The translations under genes and the position numbers were made by a program. A stretch of 64,000 nt of DNA from Collinsella aerofaciens (GTDB taxonomy: Bacteria > Actinomycetota > Coriobacteriia > Coriobacteriales > Coriobacteriaceae): NCBI RefSeq assembly GCF_018785265.1, contig NZ_WQPK01000041.1, positions 1 to 64,000 of the forward strand, given 5' to 3'. Below, piece by piece: positions 50,670 to 61,587 of this stretch. The notes beneath the pieces were generated by a model that had not been told where the DNA came from, did no database searches, and saw nothing but the letters and a program-made list of their open reading frames with translations. Position 1 is the stretch's first letter. The number at the start of each line of letters is the position of its first letter.

Positions 50670-52970
50670 TTACTCGGCAGCGGCCTTGAACTTGTTGTAG
50701 TTGATCAGACAGCCGGCCTTGACGATGGCACGCTCCTCTGCCGTCATATCGGCAATATAGAGCTCAATCTGCTCGACCGCACCATCGGCACGCACCACGT
50801 AGGCGGCGATGTCCTTTAGGTCGCCATCGAGCGCGGCGCGGATACCCGGCACAAAGACGTAATCGCCCACCTCAAAGTTGGGCTCGGCCTCCATCTGGAA
50901 GGGCACCATGCCCCAGTTCATCACGTTGGAGCGATAGCGCTTGGTGGCGTACTCGTGGACGATGTTGGCCAGGCCGCCAATTACGCGCTGGCAGCTCGCG
51001 GCCTGCTCGCGGGCAGAACCGTCACCGGGCTTCTTGGCATAGAGCATGGAGCCGTACTCGGTCGCCTTGGCATCGGCCGCGACGCCCGCGCCGGCCAGTG
51101 CCTCAAACACGCCGGCAAGCTCGGCATCGAGCGCCGCCAAGTCGCCTGCCGCCTCGCCGGCAACGCGGCGCTTTTCCACCGCGTCGACCTCCTTGGAGCG
51201 ACCCACGTAGGCCGGATCGCGGCGGCTGAGCGTAAACTCGGCCAGACCCAGCGGGTTGGAGCGGAAGGAGCTCGTCTCGCCCGAAGGAATGAGCTCGTCA
51301 GTCGTGGTAACCGGGTCCATGATCTTAGAACACACCTTGAGCAGGATGTCGTCACCGAGGGGTTCCATCGCGGGCCACGGCTTGATGTTGGGGCCTTCGA
51401 CCAGCTCGTCGGCAGGCTCCGCCTTGCCAAAGCCCCAGTACACGCGCTTCTTGTAGGGAGCGTCGTCGAAGGTGTACTCGCAGGCCTCGTCCCAAGTCTC
51501 CTCGGGCAGATCGGTCGCCGGCGTCAGGACGCCGCCGTTGGCAGCCGTCGCCGCAATGGAGCGGGCGTCCATCAGGGCCACGGCACTCAGCTGGCCATTG
51601 CCCGGCTTGGAACCCTCGCGGTTGGGGAAGTTGCGCGTGGTGTGGCGGATCGAAAGGCCGTTGTTGGCAGGCGTGTCGCCGGCACCAAAGCACGGGCCGC
51701 AGAACGCCGTGCGCACAATCGCGCCAGCCTCCATAAGGTCGTAGATATAGCCGCGGCGTGTAAGCTCGAGCGCCACGGGCTGGCTCGTGGGATAGACCGA
51801 CAGCGAGAACTCGCCGCAGCCGGTGTTGGCGCCCTTGAGCACGCGGGCAGCCTGGACCACAGAGTCGTAGTTGCCGCCCGAGCAGCCGGCGATAACACCC
51901 TGCTGCACGTGCAGCTTGCCGTCGACGATCTTGTCGAGCAGGCTAAAGTGCGTCTTGCCCTCGCCGATCTTGGCGGCCTCGAGCTCCACCTCGTGCAGGA
52001 TGTCCTCGAGGTTCTCGTTGAGCTCGTCGATCTCAAAGCCGTTGGAAGGATGGAACGGCAGCGCGATCATGGGCTTGATGCTCGACAAGTCGACCTCGAC
52101 GCAGCCGTCGTAGTAGGCGACATCGGCGGGCTTGAGCTCGCGGTAGTCGTCGCCGCGGCCGTGCATGGTCAGGAATGCGTGCGTGTCCTCGTCGGTGGCC
52201 CAGATGCTCGACAGGCAGGTGGTCTCGGTGGTCATGACGTCGACGCCGTTGCGGTAGTCGGTCGTCATGCTCGAGATGCCGGGACCCACGAACTCCATGA
52301 CCTTGTTCTTAACGTAGCCCTTGGCAAAGACGGCGCGGATGATGGCGAGCGCCACGTCGTGCGGGCCGACGCCGGGGCGCGGGGCACCCGTGAGGTAGAT
52401 GGCAACGACGCCGGGATAGGCGACATCGTAGGTGTCGCGCAGCAACTGCTTGGCCAGCTCGCCGCCGCCCTCACCCACGGCCATGGTGCCTAGGGCGCCG
52501 TAGCGGGTGTGCGAGTCGGAACCCAGGATCATCTTGCCGCAACCGGCAAAGTTCTCACGCATAAAGGAGTGGATAACGGCGATGTGCGGCGGGACGAAGA
52601 TGCCGCCGTACTTCTTGGCCGCGGAGAGGCCAAAGACGTGGTCGTCCTCGTTGATGGTGCCGCCCACGGCGCACAGCGAGTTATGGCAGTTGGTGAGCAC
52701 GTAGGGCAGCGGGAACTGCTCCATGCCCGAGGCACGCGCCGTCTGGATGATGCCGACAAAGGTGATGTCGTGGCTCGCCATGGCGTCGAAGCGAATCTTG
52801 AGCGCCTCGGGGTCGCCGGACGTATTGTGTGCCTGGAGGATCGAATACGCGATGGTTCCGCGTTTGGCATCCTCGGGCGCCTGCGTAATGCCGCGCTCGG
52901 CAGCCTCGGCCGCAGGCACGACCTCGCTGCCGCCGCGCAGGTAGATGCCGTCCTCGTACAGCTTGACCAT
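50670..52970 (-). CDS. Aconitase-family hydratase
   Basis: 766 residues from ATG 52970 (GGGAGA upstream). Aconitase core with [21 protein letters not shown], the Fe-S cysteines in [10 protein letters not shown] and [14 protein letters not shown], and a C-terminal swivel domain. The length and composition resemble the E. coli YbhJ-like hydratases more than AcnA or AcnB. Substrate may be citrate or another tricarboxylate or methylcitrate; I cannot decide. Single gene between hairpins. Confidence 0.85.
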   Translation of the reverse strand: MVKLYEDGIYLRGGSEVVPAAEAAERGITQAPEDAKRGTIAYSILQAHNTSGDPEALKIRFDAMASHDITFVGIIQTARASGMEQFPLPYVLTNCHNSLCAVGGTINEDDHVFGLSAAKKYGGIFVPPHIAVIHSFMRENFAGCGKMILGSDSHTRYGALGTMAVGEGGGELAKQLLRDTYDVAYPGVVAIYLTGAPRPGVGPHDVALAIIRAVFAKGYVKNKVMEFVGPGISSMTTDYRNGVDVMTTETTCLSSIWATDEDTHAFLTMHGRGDDYRELKPADVAYYDGCVEVDLSSIKPMIALPFHPSNGFEIDELNENLEDILHEVELEAAKIGEGKTHFSLLDKIVDGKLHVQQGVIAGCSGGNYDSVVQAARVLKGANTGCGEFSLSVYPTSQPVALELTRRGYIYDLMEAGAIVRTAFCGPCFGAGDTPANNGLSIRHTTRNFPNREGSKPGNGQLSAVALMDARSIAATAANGGVLTPATDLPEETWDEACEYTFDDAPYKKRVYWGFGKAEPADELVEGPNIKPWPAMEPLGDDILLKVCSKIMDPVTTTDELIPSGETSSFRSNPLGLAEFTLSRRDPAYVGRSKEVDAVEKRRVAGEAAGDLAALDAELAGVFEALAGAGVAADAKATEYGSMLYAKKPGDGSAREQAASCQRVIGGLANIVHEYATKRYRSNVMNWGMVPFQMEAEPNFEVGDYVFVPGIRAALDGDLKDIAAYVVRADGAVEQIELYIADMTAEERAIVKAGCLINYNKFKAAAE

Positions 52971-53070
52971 ACTGTCTCCCACTCTGCCCAAAAGATTTGG
53001 GCGCATAGCATAAATTCGTTCAATATCGTGCCATAGAACGGTTGCGAGTGGGTTACGAATCTGCACGTTC

Positions 53071-53088
53071 ACTTTATCTAGGTAAAGT
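53071..53088. promoter_or_regulatory. Operator-like palindrome upstream of the hydratase gene
   Basis: ACTTTA-TCTAGG-TAAAGT, a near-symmetric 18-bp palindrome about 100 bp before the hydratase start. A second, looser inverted repeat TAGTCATT / AATGACTA is at 53144-53172. Confidence 0.4.
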
Positions 53089-53225
53089 AAAGGACGTGCC
53101 GGTCGAGGGCCGGAAGATTTTGTGCAAGAGCGTCCCTTTCGACTAGTCATTTAAGAACGTCCCCAATGACTACCCTACCGCATCCGGAGCAAGGCAACGC
53201 CGCAGGCAGAGGACGGACAGCGAGC

Positions 53226-53325
53226 GCCGTCCAGAGCGAACAAGTTGGCATGAAAAAGGCAAGGCATAGACCTTCTGGTCATGCCTTGCCCTTTGAATGA
53301 CAAATTGTCGCTCTGGACGGCGCGC
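53226..53325 (-). terminator. Nested terminator ending the dnaK operon
   Basis: Inner stem GGCAAGGCATAGACC (53260-53274) and GGTCATGCCTTGCC (53279-53292), followed on the minus strand by TTTTTC. It is enclosed by 16-bp perfect outer arms 53226-53241 and 53310-53325 (GCGCCGTCCAGAGCGA and complement). Confidence 0.85.
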
Positions 53326-53363
53326 AGCGTCAACTGGTCCGCCGTTCGTCAGAACGGCGGAAC

Positions 53364-53780
53364 CTAGAGATCTCCGCCGGCGCCCAGTAGCTTGCGCATG
53401 ACTTGCTCGGGGTTAACCGAGCCATCGCGCGGGGCCAGGGCGGTGATCTTCTTCTGCATCTTGTACTCGTGCAGCTCATCCTCGAGCTGGCGCACGCGAG
53501 CGCGGAGCTTCTCGTTCTCGCGCTCGCGCTCCTCGGCACGCTCCTTCATATCGAGAATGCGCACCACGCCGGCAAGGTTGATACCCTCGTCAGTCAGCTG
53601 GTTGATGAGCTCCAGACGCTCGATATCGGCACGCGAATACAGGCGCGTGTTACCGCCCGAGCGCTGGGGGTTCACCAGGCCCTTAGACTCGTAGACGCGC
53701 AGAGTCTGCGGATGCATGCCGGTCAACTCGGCCGCCACGCTGATCATGTACAGCGGTTTGTTCCTATTGTCCTCGGCCAT
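53364..53780 (-). CDS. hspR: Heat-shock repressor HspR (MerR family)
   Basis: 138 residues. MerR-type HTH PLYMISVAAELTGMHPQTLR and YESKGLVNPQRSGGNTRLYS, then a coiled coil (ERERENEKLRARVRQLEDEL) and a basic C-terminus. In actinobacteria HspR, with DnaK as co-repressor, represses the dnaK operon and clpB. It is last in the dnaK-grpE-dnaJ-hspR operon, 72 nt after dnaJ. Candidate operators are at 47503 and 57773. Confidence 0.93.
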   Translation of the reverse strand: MAEDNRNKPLYMISVAAELTGMHPQTLRVYESKGLVNPQRSGGNTRLYSRADIERLELINQLTDEGINLAGVVRILDMKERAEERERENEKLRARVRQLEDELHEYKMQKKITALAPRDGSVNPEQVMRKLLGAGGDL

Positions 53781-53852
53781 GCTACCTGACCCCTTTCCGT
53801 CTCGCTATCGTCCATCATAAGCCCGCGGGCGCGGGCGCGCGCCGCGACCTTC

Positions 53853-54818
53853 CTAGTACGTCGCCTTGTAACGGTTGACCTTCTCGCGATAGTCGCGCGT
53901 GTCGGCCTCGCGCAGCTTGGTCATGGCATCGCGCTCGTCATCGGATAGGTTCGTGGGGACCTGCACCTTGATCTCGACGAGCAGCGCGCCCGTACGGGCA
54001 CGGTGCTTAACGTCGGGCGCTCCCATCTCCTTAAAGCGGAACTTCTTGCCCGTCTGAGTACCCGCGGGCACTTTCAAACGGACCGTCGCACCGCCGGGTG
54101 TGGGCACGTCCACCGTGCAGCCGAGCGCCGCCTCGTAGACCGAGACCGGTACCTCCATGGTCACGTCGGCGCCTTTGCGCTTGAACAGCGGGTGCTCCTC
54201 CACATGCGTGGTCACGACCAGGTCGCCGCGCTCGCCACCCGCAACGCCATACTCGCCGCGACGCTTGTAGCGTAGCTTGCCGCCGTCGACCGCGCCCGCG
54301 GGCACCGAGACCGTAATGGTCTGCTGCTCGCCTGTCGAGGGAATGCGATAGGTGACCTTGTGCGTCACGCCGCGAAACGCGTCCTCGGCCGTCACATCGA
54401 CGGTCAGCGACAGGTCGCCGCCCTTGCGAGCACGGCTGCGACCCGCGCCGGCACCGGCAGCGCCCGCAGCCCCGGCAAAGCCCGAGCCCCAATCGCTGCC
54501 CCAGGCGCCGTTGCCGCTAAAGATGCTGTCGAAGATGTCGCCCCAGCCGCTGGCACCCGCGCCGGCACCGTAGCCGCCGCCATACGCGCCGCCCGCGCCC
54601 GGCATGCCGCCAAACATGAGCATCTGGTCGTACTCTTTGCGCTTCTTCTCGTCCGAAAGCGTCTCGTAGGCCTCGCTGATCTCCTTGAACTTGGCCTCGT
54701 CACCGCCGGCATCGGGGTGATATTTTTGCGCGAGCTTGCGAAACGCGCTCTTGATCTCTTTGTCGGAGGCGCTCTTGGATACGCCCAGGATGTCATAGAA
54801 GGTTTTGCCTGCAGCCAT
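53853..54818 (-). CDS. dnaJ: DnaJ-type co-chaperone without zinc fingers
   Basis: 321 residues. J domain (1-70) with the HPD motif in KYHPDAGG, a Gly-rich region (about 75-135), then the two C-terminal beta domains. The CxxCxGxG zinc-finger repeats of classic DnaJ are absent; there are almost no Cys, so it is a CbpA-like type B J-protein. It stimulates DnaK ATPase. 107 bp after grpE, with a hairpin between them. Confidence 0.93.
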   Translation of the reverse strand: MAAGKTFYDILGVSKSASDKEIKSAFRKLAQKYHPDAGGDEAKFKEISEAYETLSDEKKRKEYDQMLMFGGMPGAGGAYGGGYGAGAGASGWGDIFDSIFSGNGAWGSDWGSGFAGAAGAAGAGAGRSRARKGGDLSLTVDVTAEDAFRGVTHKVTYRIPSTGEQQTITVSVPAGAVDGGKLRYKRRGEYGVAGGERGDLVVTTHVEEHPLFKRKGADVTMEVPVSVYEAALGCTVDVPTPGGATVRLKVPAGTQTGKKFRFKEMGAPDVKHRARTGALLVEIKVQVPTNLSDDERDAMTKLREADTRDYREKVNRYKATY

Positions 54819-54892
54819 CGTAGCTCCTCTCCTGTTTCATCCGTCGCCCAGCGGGCGGCGGTTCATGCTTTCATATGGCACTAGGCCAGAAA

Positions 54893-54918
54893 GGGCCCCG
54901 GGTGTTGCCCCGGGGCCC
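54893..54918 (-). terminator. GC-rich hairpin between grpE and dnaJ
   Basis: GGGCCCCGGG and CCCCGGGGCCC around GTGTTG, then TTTCTGG on the minus strand. A likely partial terminator that lowers dnaJ and hspR relative to dnaK and grpE. Confidence 0.7.
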
Positions 54919-54925
54919 TTCTCAA

Positions 54926-55768
54926 TTACTCCTCGGTGCTCTCGGCCGTATCGGCCGCAGCATCCTCGGGCGCCGCTTCGGGCTCCGGTGCGGGGCGCTT
55001 CTCGCCACCGTAGGTCACCGTCACCATCGCGGAACGCAGGATGCGGTCCGCCATGCGGTAGCCCTTCTGGTACACGTCGTTGACGGTCTCGTCGTACTGC
55101 GATGCGTCCTCGACGCGACCCACAGCCTGATGCTCGAGCGGATCAAACGCTTCGCCCTTGGGGTCGATGGGCTCAACGCCCTCATGCGCAAACACGTCGA
55201 GCAGCTTGGCATGCACCGCGTCGACGCCGTCGACGAACTGCTTAAAGTCGTCGGCAAGCTCCTGACTGCGGGCGTGGTCGATCGCACGCTCGATATCGTC
55301 GACCACCGGCAGCAGCGCAGTGACGAGCTTCTCGGTCGCGCGCTCGCGCTCGGCGATACGCTCGTTGGCGGTGCGGCGACGGAAGTTCTCCCAGTCGGCC
55401 TGCAGACGGGCGGTGCGCTCGGTGGCGTCCTTTGCCTTGTCCTCGGCGGCCTTCTGAGCCTCTGCCGCAGCATCGAGCTCGTTGCGCACGTCGGCAAGCT
55501 CTTTCTGAGCCTGCTCGAACTTGAGCTTAAAGTCGTTGTCGGCGGCTTCCTCACCGGCGCGGATAGCGGCTTCCACCATCTCGTCCTCGGTCATCGTCGC
55601 CTCCTTGTTGGAATCCTCTACTTGGTTCTCGGCAGCCTCGGCGGCCGGGGCCTCGTTGGCCTCGGTAACGTCTGCGGCCTCTACGGGAATCTTCACGTCC
55701 TTCTCCTCAGAGTCAACGGGGGCGGCACCAACGGCGGCCGCCTCCGTGCGAGCTTTACGAGCGGACAT
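54926..55768 (-). CDS. grpE: Nucleotide exchange factor GrpE
   Basis: 280 residues, longer than the usual 190-200 because of an acidic Ala/Glu-rich N-terminal extension of about 80 residues. The core has the long helix (KLKFEQAQKELADVRNELDA and on), NFRRRTANER and the C-terminal beta domain with YQKGYRMADRILRSAMVTV. Follows dnaK by 2 nt. Confidence 0.95.
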   Translation of the reverse strand: MSARKARTEAAAVGAAPVDSEEKDVKIPVEAADVTEANEAPAAEAAENQVEDSNKEATMTEDEMVEAAIRAGEEAADNDFKLKFEQAQKELADVRNELDAAAEAQKAAEDKAKDATERTARLQADWENFRRRTANERIAERERATEKLVTALLPVVDDIERAIDHARSQELADDFKQFVDGVDAVHAKLLDVFAHEGVEPIDPKGEAFDPLEHQAVGRVEDASQYDETVNDVYQKGYRMADRILRSAMVTVTYGGEKRPAPEPEAAPEDAAADTAESTEE

Positions 55769-55770
55769 GA

Positions 55771-57663
<1,893 letters not shown>

Positions 57664-57772
57664 TAGAAATTCCCTCTCTCTTTTGCGTTCGCGCCGCCTC
57701 GACGGTCTGTCGCGCGGCGCTTCGGCTTGTCTTTCAGGATGTAGTGTATCCCCTTATGGGCCGGAATATACA

Positions 57773-57799
57773 AAATCTAAGTCAATTCATATAAGATTT
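57773..57799 (-). promoter_or_regulatory. Shared heat-shock operator, dnaK copy
   Basis: 27 bp with ends AAATCTAAGTC and ATATAAGATTT, identical to the clpB copy except for five or six central bases. It overlaps the probable dnaK promoter (TGTATATT on the minus strand just downstream). Confidence 0.75.
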
Positions 57800-57954
57800 C
57801 TTATTGCCAAGAGTTTAGGTTCGCAAATATGCAGGTAGACGCGCTGTTTGAGTTCTGGGCAGATCTATCGAGATCTATGTAGAGATGGCTGAGGTTTGCG
57901 TCCGGGGGTGCCTGGGGGCCGTCTTGCGGAAAGCTCATCCCGGTTTGATCGTGG

Positions 57955-58115
57955 ATTCCGGGTCGCAGTTTCCGTCTGAAGGCTCAACCGGAAACCGTAT
58001 CCCGTTTTGAGAGCTGATACCGGCTCGCATTTTCCGCTAGCGGGCCTAACCGGAAACTGCAACCTGTTTTTCGACAAAATAATGGGATGCGGTTTCCGCA
58101 AGCACGCTCAATCGC
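57955..58115. repeat. Degenerate tandem repeat of about 62 bp
   Basis: Two and a half units sharing TCGCAGTTTCCG, GGCTCAACCGGAAAC and CCCGTTTTGAGA or near variants, starting about 57957, 58021 and 58083. Each unit has an internal inverted pair GTTTCCG/CGGAAAC. Nothing else is visible between the dnaK operator and the ferredoxin promoter. Confidence 0.55.
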
Positions 58116-58232
58116 CCTATATTTCAAGTCACCTTTAGCTAACATTTATGCAGCTCAACGGCCCCACCTGCGCGTTTTTTAGTAAACCTTGGCATACTCG
58201 GCGAACGGTATGAAGATGCCAGCCAGAGGGTA

Positions 58233-58260
58233 TTGCAAACGGTCGCTCCCGTGGTATGTT
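58233..58260 (+). promoter_or_regulatory. Promoter of the ferredoxin gene
   Basis: -35 TTGCAA (58233-58238) and -10 TATGTT (58255-58260), 16-bp spacer, 60 bp before the ATG. Confidence 0.55.
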
Positions 58261-58321
58261 TTTGCCCGAATCAAACCGGCGCGCATCGCCTGTAGCGTCG
58301 GTCAACAGAGAGGAAACTACC

Positions 58322-58507
58322 ATGGCTCATCCCGTAATTGATGCCGACGAGTGCATCGCTTGTGGCGTTTGCGTCGACTCCTGCCCCGCTGGCGTTCTGG
58401 AGCTCCAGGACGTCGCTACCGTCGCTGACGAGGACTCCTGCGTCGCCTGTGGCGCTTGCCAGGACGCTTGCCCCGCTGGCGCGATCACCGAGATCGTCGA
58501 GGAGTAA
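58322..58507 (+). CDS. 2[4Fe-4S] ferredoxin
   Basis: 61 residues from ATG 58322 (AGAGGAAA upstream). Two CxxCxxCxxxCP motifs, CIACGVCVDSCP and CVACGACQDACP, in the duplicated clostridial-type fold, with an acidic end. A soluble low-potential electron carrier for an anaerobic metabolism; a possible partner of the large Fe-S oxidoreductase at 36277. Confidence 0.96.
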   Translation: MAHPVIDADECIACGVCVDSCPAGVLELQDVATVADEDSCVACGACQDACPAGAITEIVEE

Positions 58508-58549
58508 CAACTCCCCCACTTGCACACTCAAAAGTACACCGTGCACAAA

Positions 58550-58587
58550 AAAGGAGGCTTCCGCATCGCCGCGGAGGCCTCCTTTTT
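58550..58587 (+). terminator. Terminator after the ferredoxin gene
   Basis: 15-bp stem AAAGGAGGCTTCCGC / GCGGAGGCCTCCTTT with a 6-nt loop and a run of seven T. Confidence 0.93.
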
Positions 58588-58638
58588 TTGTGCGGATAAC
58601 TAATTTGGCACCGCCGTTGGTTGAACTCGCGCCAGCGA

Positions 58639-58736
58639 AAACGCCCCATTTGAGGCAAGGTGGCCTGAAAGAGGAGGGAAGCGTACTCTGGTACGCGACC
58701 GACGATTGAAGGCCAGATTGTCCAAATGGGGCGTTT
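58639..58736. repeat. 98-bp composite palindrome
   Basis: Perfect 14-bp outer arms AAACGCCCCATTTG (58639-58652) and CAAATGGGGCGTTT (58723-58736), middle pair GGCCTGAA/TTGAAGGCC (imperfect), central hairpin GCGTAC-TCTG-GTACGC (58681-58696). It lies between the convergent ferredoxin and niaR genes and may be a terminator for niaR or a dispersed element. Confidence 0.65.
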
Positions 58737-58746
58737 GCAGCGTCGG

Positions 58747-59292
58747 CTAAGAGAGATCGTCTTCGTAGGGCATCAGGTCTGCAAGGTAGCCTTTCTCCTT
58801 GAGCATAGCCTCGATCTCGTCGAGGGTTTGCTCGTCCTCCGCCGCGATGCGATGGAAGTGATAGCCGCTCGTCACCGTTAGTAGCGGGAAACTCTTGCCG
58901 CTCTCGATATCGCGCAGATAGCGCTCAACATCGCGACGGTTGCGGATGTCCAGGTCGGCCGTGATCTTGCCGTACACACGATGGTTGACGATCACGTTGA
59001 GCACGGCGCCACCCGCGTCGACGATACTCGTGAGCTCGTCGCCCGCCTGCTCCACACTGTGGCGCACCTTAACAAGACGCGTGGGCACGGCGGGGCTACT
59101 CGCGGCCTCCTGCAGCACGTAGCCGCGATTGGTCGCCACGATATCGTGCCCATCGGCGCGCAGCAGGGCGATGTCCTGCACCACGACCTGGCGGCTCACA
59201 CCCACCTCGTGGGCAAGCGCGCTGCCCGATACGGGTCCCTTGGCTCGCTCGAGCACGGCCATGATGGCACGGCGACGCTCGCGGGCGTTCAT
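58747..59292 (-). CDS. niaR: NAD biosynthesis repressor NiaR
   Basis: 181 residues. HTH_11 winged helix (RRRAIMAVLERAKGPVSGSA, SRQVVVQDIALLRADG) and a 3H domain with the metal-binding histidines in VRHSVEQAG, VNHRVYGK and YHFHRI. NiaR represses nad genes in response to nicotinic acid. Overlaps nadC by one base. Its likely operator is the palindrome at 62655. Confidence 0.93.
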   Translation of the reverse strand: MNARERRRAIMAVLERAKGPVSGSALAHEVGVSRQVVVQDIALLRADGHDIVATNRGYVLQEAASSPAVPTRLVKVRHSVEQAGDELTSIVDAGGAVLNVIVNHRVYGKITADLDIRNRRDVERYLRDIESGKSFPLLTVTSGYHFHRIAAEDEQTLDEIEAMLKEKGYLADLMPYEDDLS

Positions 59293-60152
59293 TATTTACC
59301 GTCCAGCAGACGCAGGTGCTTAAGCGAGAGGTCGAGAATCGGCGCGGAGTGCGTCAGGGCACCCGAGCTAATAAAGTCAACGCCCAGGTCGGCAAGCGCG
59401 CGGATATTGCTGGCATCCACGTTGCCCGAGCACTCGGTCTTGGCGCGGCCGGCGATAAGCTCAATCGCGTCAGCCATGTCGTCGTGGGTCATGTTGTCGA
59501 ACATGATGATATCGGCACCGGCCTCCACGGCCTCGCGCACCATGTCCAGGTTCTCGCACTCGATCTCGACCGTCGTGGTAAACGATGCATGGGCGCGCGC
59601 CATCTCGATCGCACGCGTCACACCACCGGCGGCGTCGATGTGGTTGTCCTTGAGCATGACAGCCGTCGACAGGTTGTAACGGTGGTTGCTGCCGCCGCCG
59701 ATCTCGACCGCGGCCTTCTCGAAGACGCGCATGCCCGGCGTGGTCTTGCGCGTGTCGACAAGCACGGTCTTGGTACCCTCGAGCGCAGCCGCCATCCGAT
59801 GCGTGTAAGTAGCGATGCCGCTCATGCGCTGCAGGTAGTTGAGCGCCACGCGCTCGCCCGAAAGCAACACGCGCGCGTCGCCGCGCACCTGACCCACATG
59901 GTCGCCGGCGTGCACCTCGTCGCCATCCGAGACATCGAACAACACGGAGCTCTGCGGATCCAGCAGCTCAAAGGTGCGGGAGAACACGTCTAGGCCGGCG
60001 ATGATGCCATCGGCTTTGGCGATAAGCTCCACCGTGGCGGGGCGCGCCGTGGGGCACACGCTCGCCGTGCTCACGTCCTCAAAGGTAATGTCCTCGCGCA
60101 GGGCCTGCAAAATCAGATCATCGACGACGAGCTTCATGGTAATGGGATTCAT
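59292..60152 (-). CDS. nadC: Quinolinate phosphoribosyltransferase
   Basis: 286 residues. Key segments ALNYLQRMSGIATYTHRMA, DTRKTTPGMR (PRPP/quinolinate binding), GGGSNHRYNLSTAVMLKDNH and EIECENLD. Makes nicotinate mononucleotide from quinolinate and PRPP. 3 nt after nadB. Confidence 0.97.
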   Translation of the reverse strand: MNPITMKLVVDDLILQALREDITFEDVSTASVCPTARPATVELIAKADGIIAGLDVFSRTFELLDPQSSVLFDVSDGDEVHAGDHVGQVRGDARVLLSGERVALNYLQRMSGIATYTHRMAAALEGTKTVLVDTRKTTPGMRVFEKAAVEIGGGSNHRYNLSTAVMLKDNHIDAAGGVTRAIEMARAHASFTTTVEIECENLDMVREAVEAGADIIMFDNMTHDDMADAIELIAGRAKTECSGNVDASNIRALADLGVDFISSGALTHSAPILDLSLKHLRLLDGK

Positions 60153-60155
60153 GGT

Positions 60156-61532
60156 CTATTCCTCCACGGCCTGCGTGCCGGCGGCACGGGCCAAATCATC
60201 GATTGCCAGGGTGTCGGCGCCCAGGGCGCGATGACGGCCATCGAGCGCGGGATCGCCTGCCTGCTCCACGGCCAGTGACTCGCCGGTACGCATATACCAC
60301 GCGGCGCGACGACCCCAGACCAGCGCCTCGAGCAGGCTGTTTGAAGCCAGGCGATTCTTGCCGTGAACGCCGTTGCAGGCCGTCTCGCCGGCGGCGTAGA
60401 GCTCGGGCATCGAGGTGCGGCCGTCCTTGTCGACCCACACGCCGCCCATAAAGTAGTGCTGCGTGGGCGTAACGGGGATGGGCTCGTCCAAGATGTCGCG
60501 GCTGTCCTCCAGGCAGCGCGCGCGAATGTTGGCAAAGTGCCCGGTCACCACATCGCGCTCGACGGGGGCAAAACTCAGCCACTCGTGCTCGGTACCGTCC
60601 TGCTTCATCTGCTCGCGAATAGCGGCGGCGACCACATCGCGCGGCTGAAGCTCGTCGGTAAAGCGCTCACCAGCGGCGTTGAGCAAAATCGCGCCCTCGC
60701 CGCGGCAGCTCTCGCTGATCAGGAAGGTGCGGCCCGGCTGCGGCGAGAACAGTCCCGTGGGGTGAATCTGCACGTAGTCCAGGTGCTCCATCTTAATGCC
60801 ATGCTCCTGAGCGATGTAGCAGGCGTCGCCCGTGAGCTGCGGGTAGTTGGTCGAGTGGTCGTACACGCCGCCAATGCCACCCGTCGCCCACAGCGTGTGG
60901 CGGGCATGGATCTTAAACGGCTTACCGGCATGCACGCCCTCAACGGCATTTGCCAGCTCGTCGGCGGGGCGAACCGAGTTGTCCTCGTCCACGGCTACGG
61001 CGACGACGCCGGTGCACACCGTGGCGCCATCGCGCTCGGCGGTCAGGATGTCGGTCATGGCCGCGTGCTCCAAAATCTGCACGTTGTCCAGCTTGCGAAC
61101 GGCCTGGAGCAGCTTGGTCGTGATCTCCTTGCCCGTAATGTCGGCATGGAAGGCAATGCGCGGACGGCTGTGCGCGCCCTCGCGGGTAAAATTGAGGCTG
61201 CCGTCGGCCTTGCGCTCAAAATCCACGCCCATCGCTAGCAGGTCGTTGATGACCGAGCGGCTCGAGCGAATCATGATGTCGACGCTCTCGCGGCGGTTCT
61301 CGTAGTGGCCGGCGTGTATGGTGTCCTCAAAGAAGGCATCGTAGTCCGAGCCTTCGGGCAGCACGCAAATGCCGCCCTGCGCGAGCATCGAATCGCACTC
61401 ATCGACCGCGCCCTTGGAGAGCATGATCACGCGCGTGCTCGTCGGCAGATTGAGGGCCGCGTACAGACCCGCCACGCCGCAGCCGGCAATGACGACGTCG
61501 CACTCCATATCGGGGTATTGCTTGGTTTCCAC
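60156..61532 (-). CDS. nadB: L-aspartate oxidase
   Basis: 458 residues from GTG 61532, which has GGGAGAGG 6 nt upstream; the frame runs further but without a site. FAD-binding AGCGVAGLYAALNL, QGGICVLPEGSDYD, the substrate-binding HSRPRIAFHADITG and GGIGGVYDHSTNYPQLTGD. The C-terminal helical domain is shorter than in E. coli NadB (540 residues). Oxidises aspartate to iminoaspartate for NadA; in anaerobes fumarate can be the acceptor. Confidence 0.94.
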   Translation of the reverse strand: METKQYPDMECDVVIAGCGVAGLYAALNLPTSTRVIMLSKGAVDECDSMLAQGGICVLPEGSDYDAFFEDTIHAGHYENRRESVDIMIRSSRSVINDLLAMGVDFERKADGSLNFTREGAHSRPRIAFHADITGKEITTKLLQAVRKLDNVQILEHAAMTDILTAERDGATVCTGVVAVAVDEDNSVRPADELANAVEGVHAGKPFKIHARHTLWATGGIGGVYDHSTNYPQLTGDACYIAQEHGIKMEHLDYVQIHPTGLFSPQPGRTFLISESCRGEGAILLNAAGERFTDELQPRDVVAAAIREQMKQDGTEHEWLSFAPVERDVVTGHFANIRARCLEDSRDILDEPIPVTPTQHYFMGGVWVDKDGRTSMPELYAAGETACNGVHGKNRLASNSLLEALVWGRRAAWYMRTGESLAVEQAGDPALDGRHRALGADTLAIDDLARAAGTQAVEE

Positions 61533-61587
61533 AGGAATCCTCTCCCTTGAATGTGACATAAGGGACCGTCCCTCATGCAACATTGTT

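Noticed and set aside
57865-58101. Minus-strand frame in the tandem-repeat region
   Set aside because: It is made of the repeat units, with no ribosome site and no recognisable protein features.
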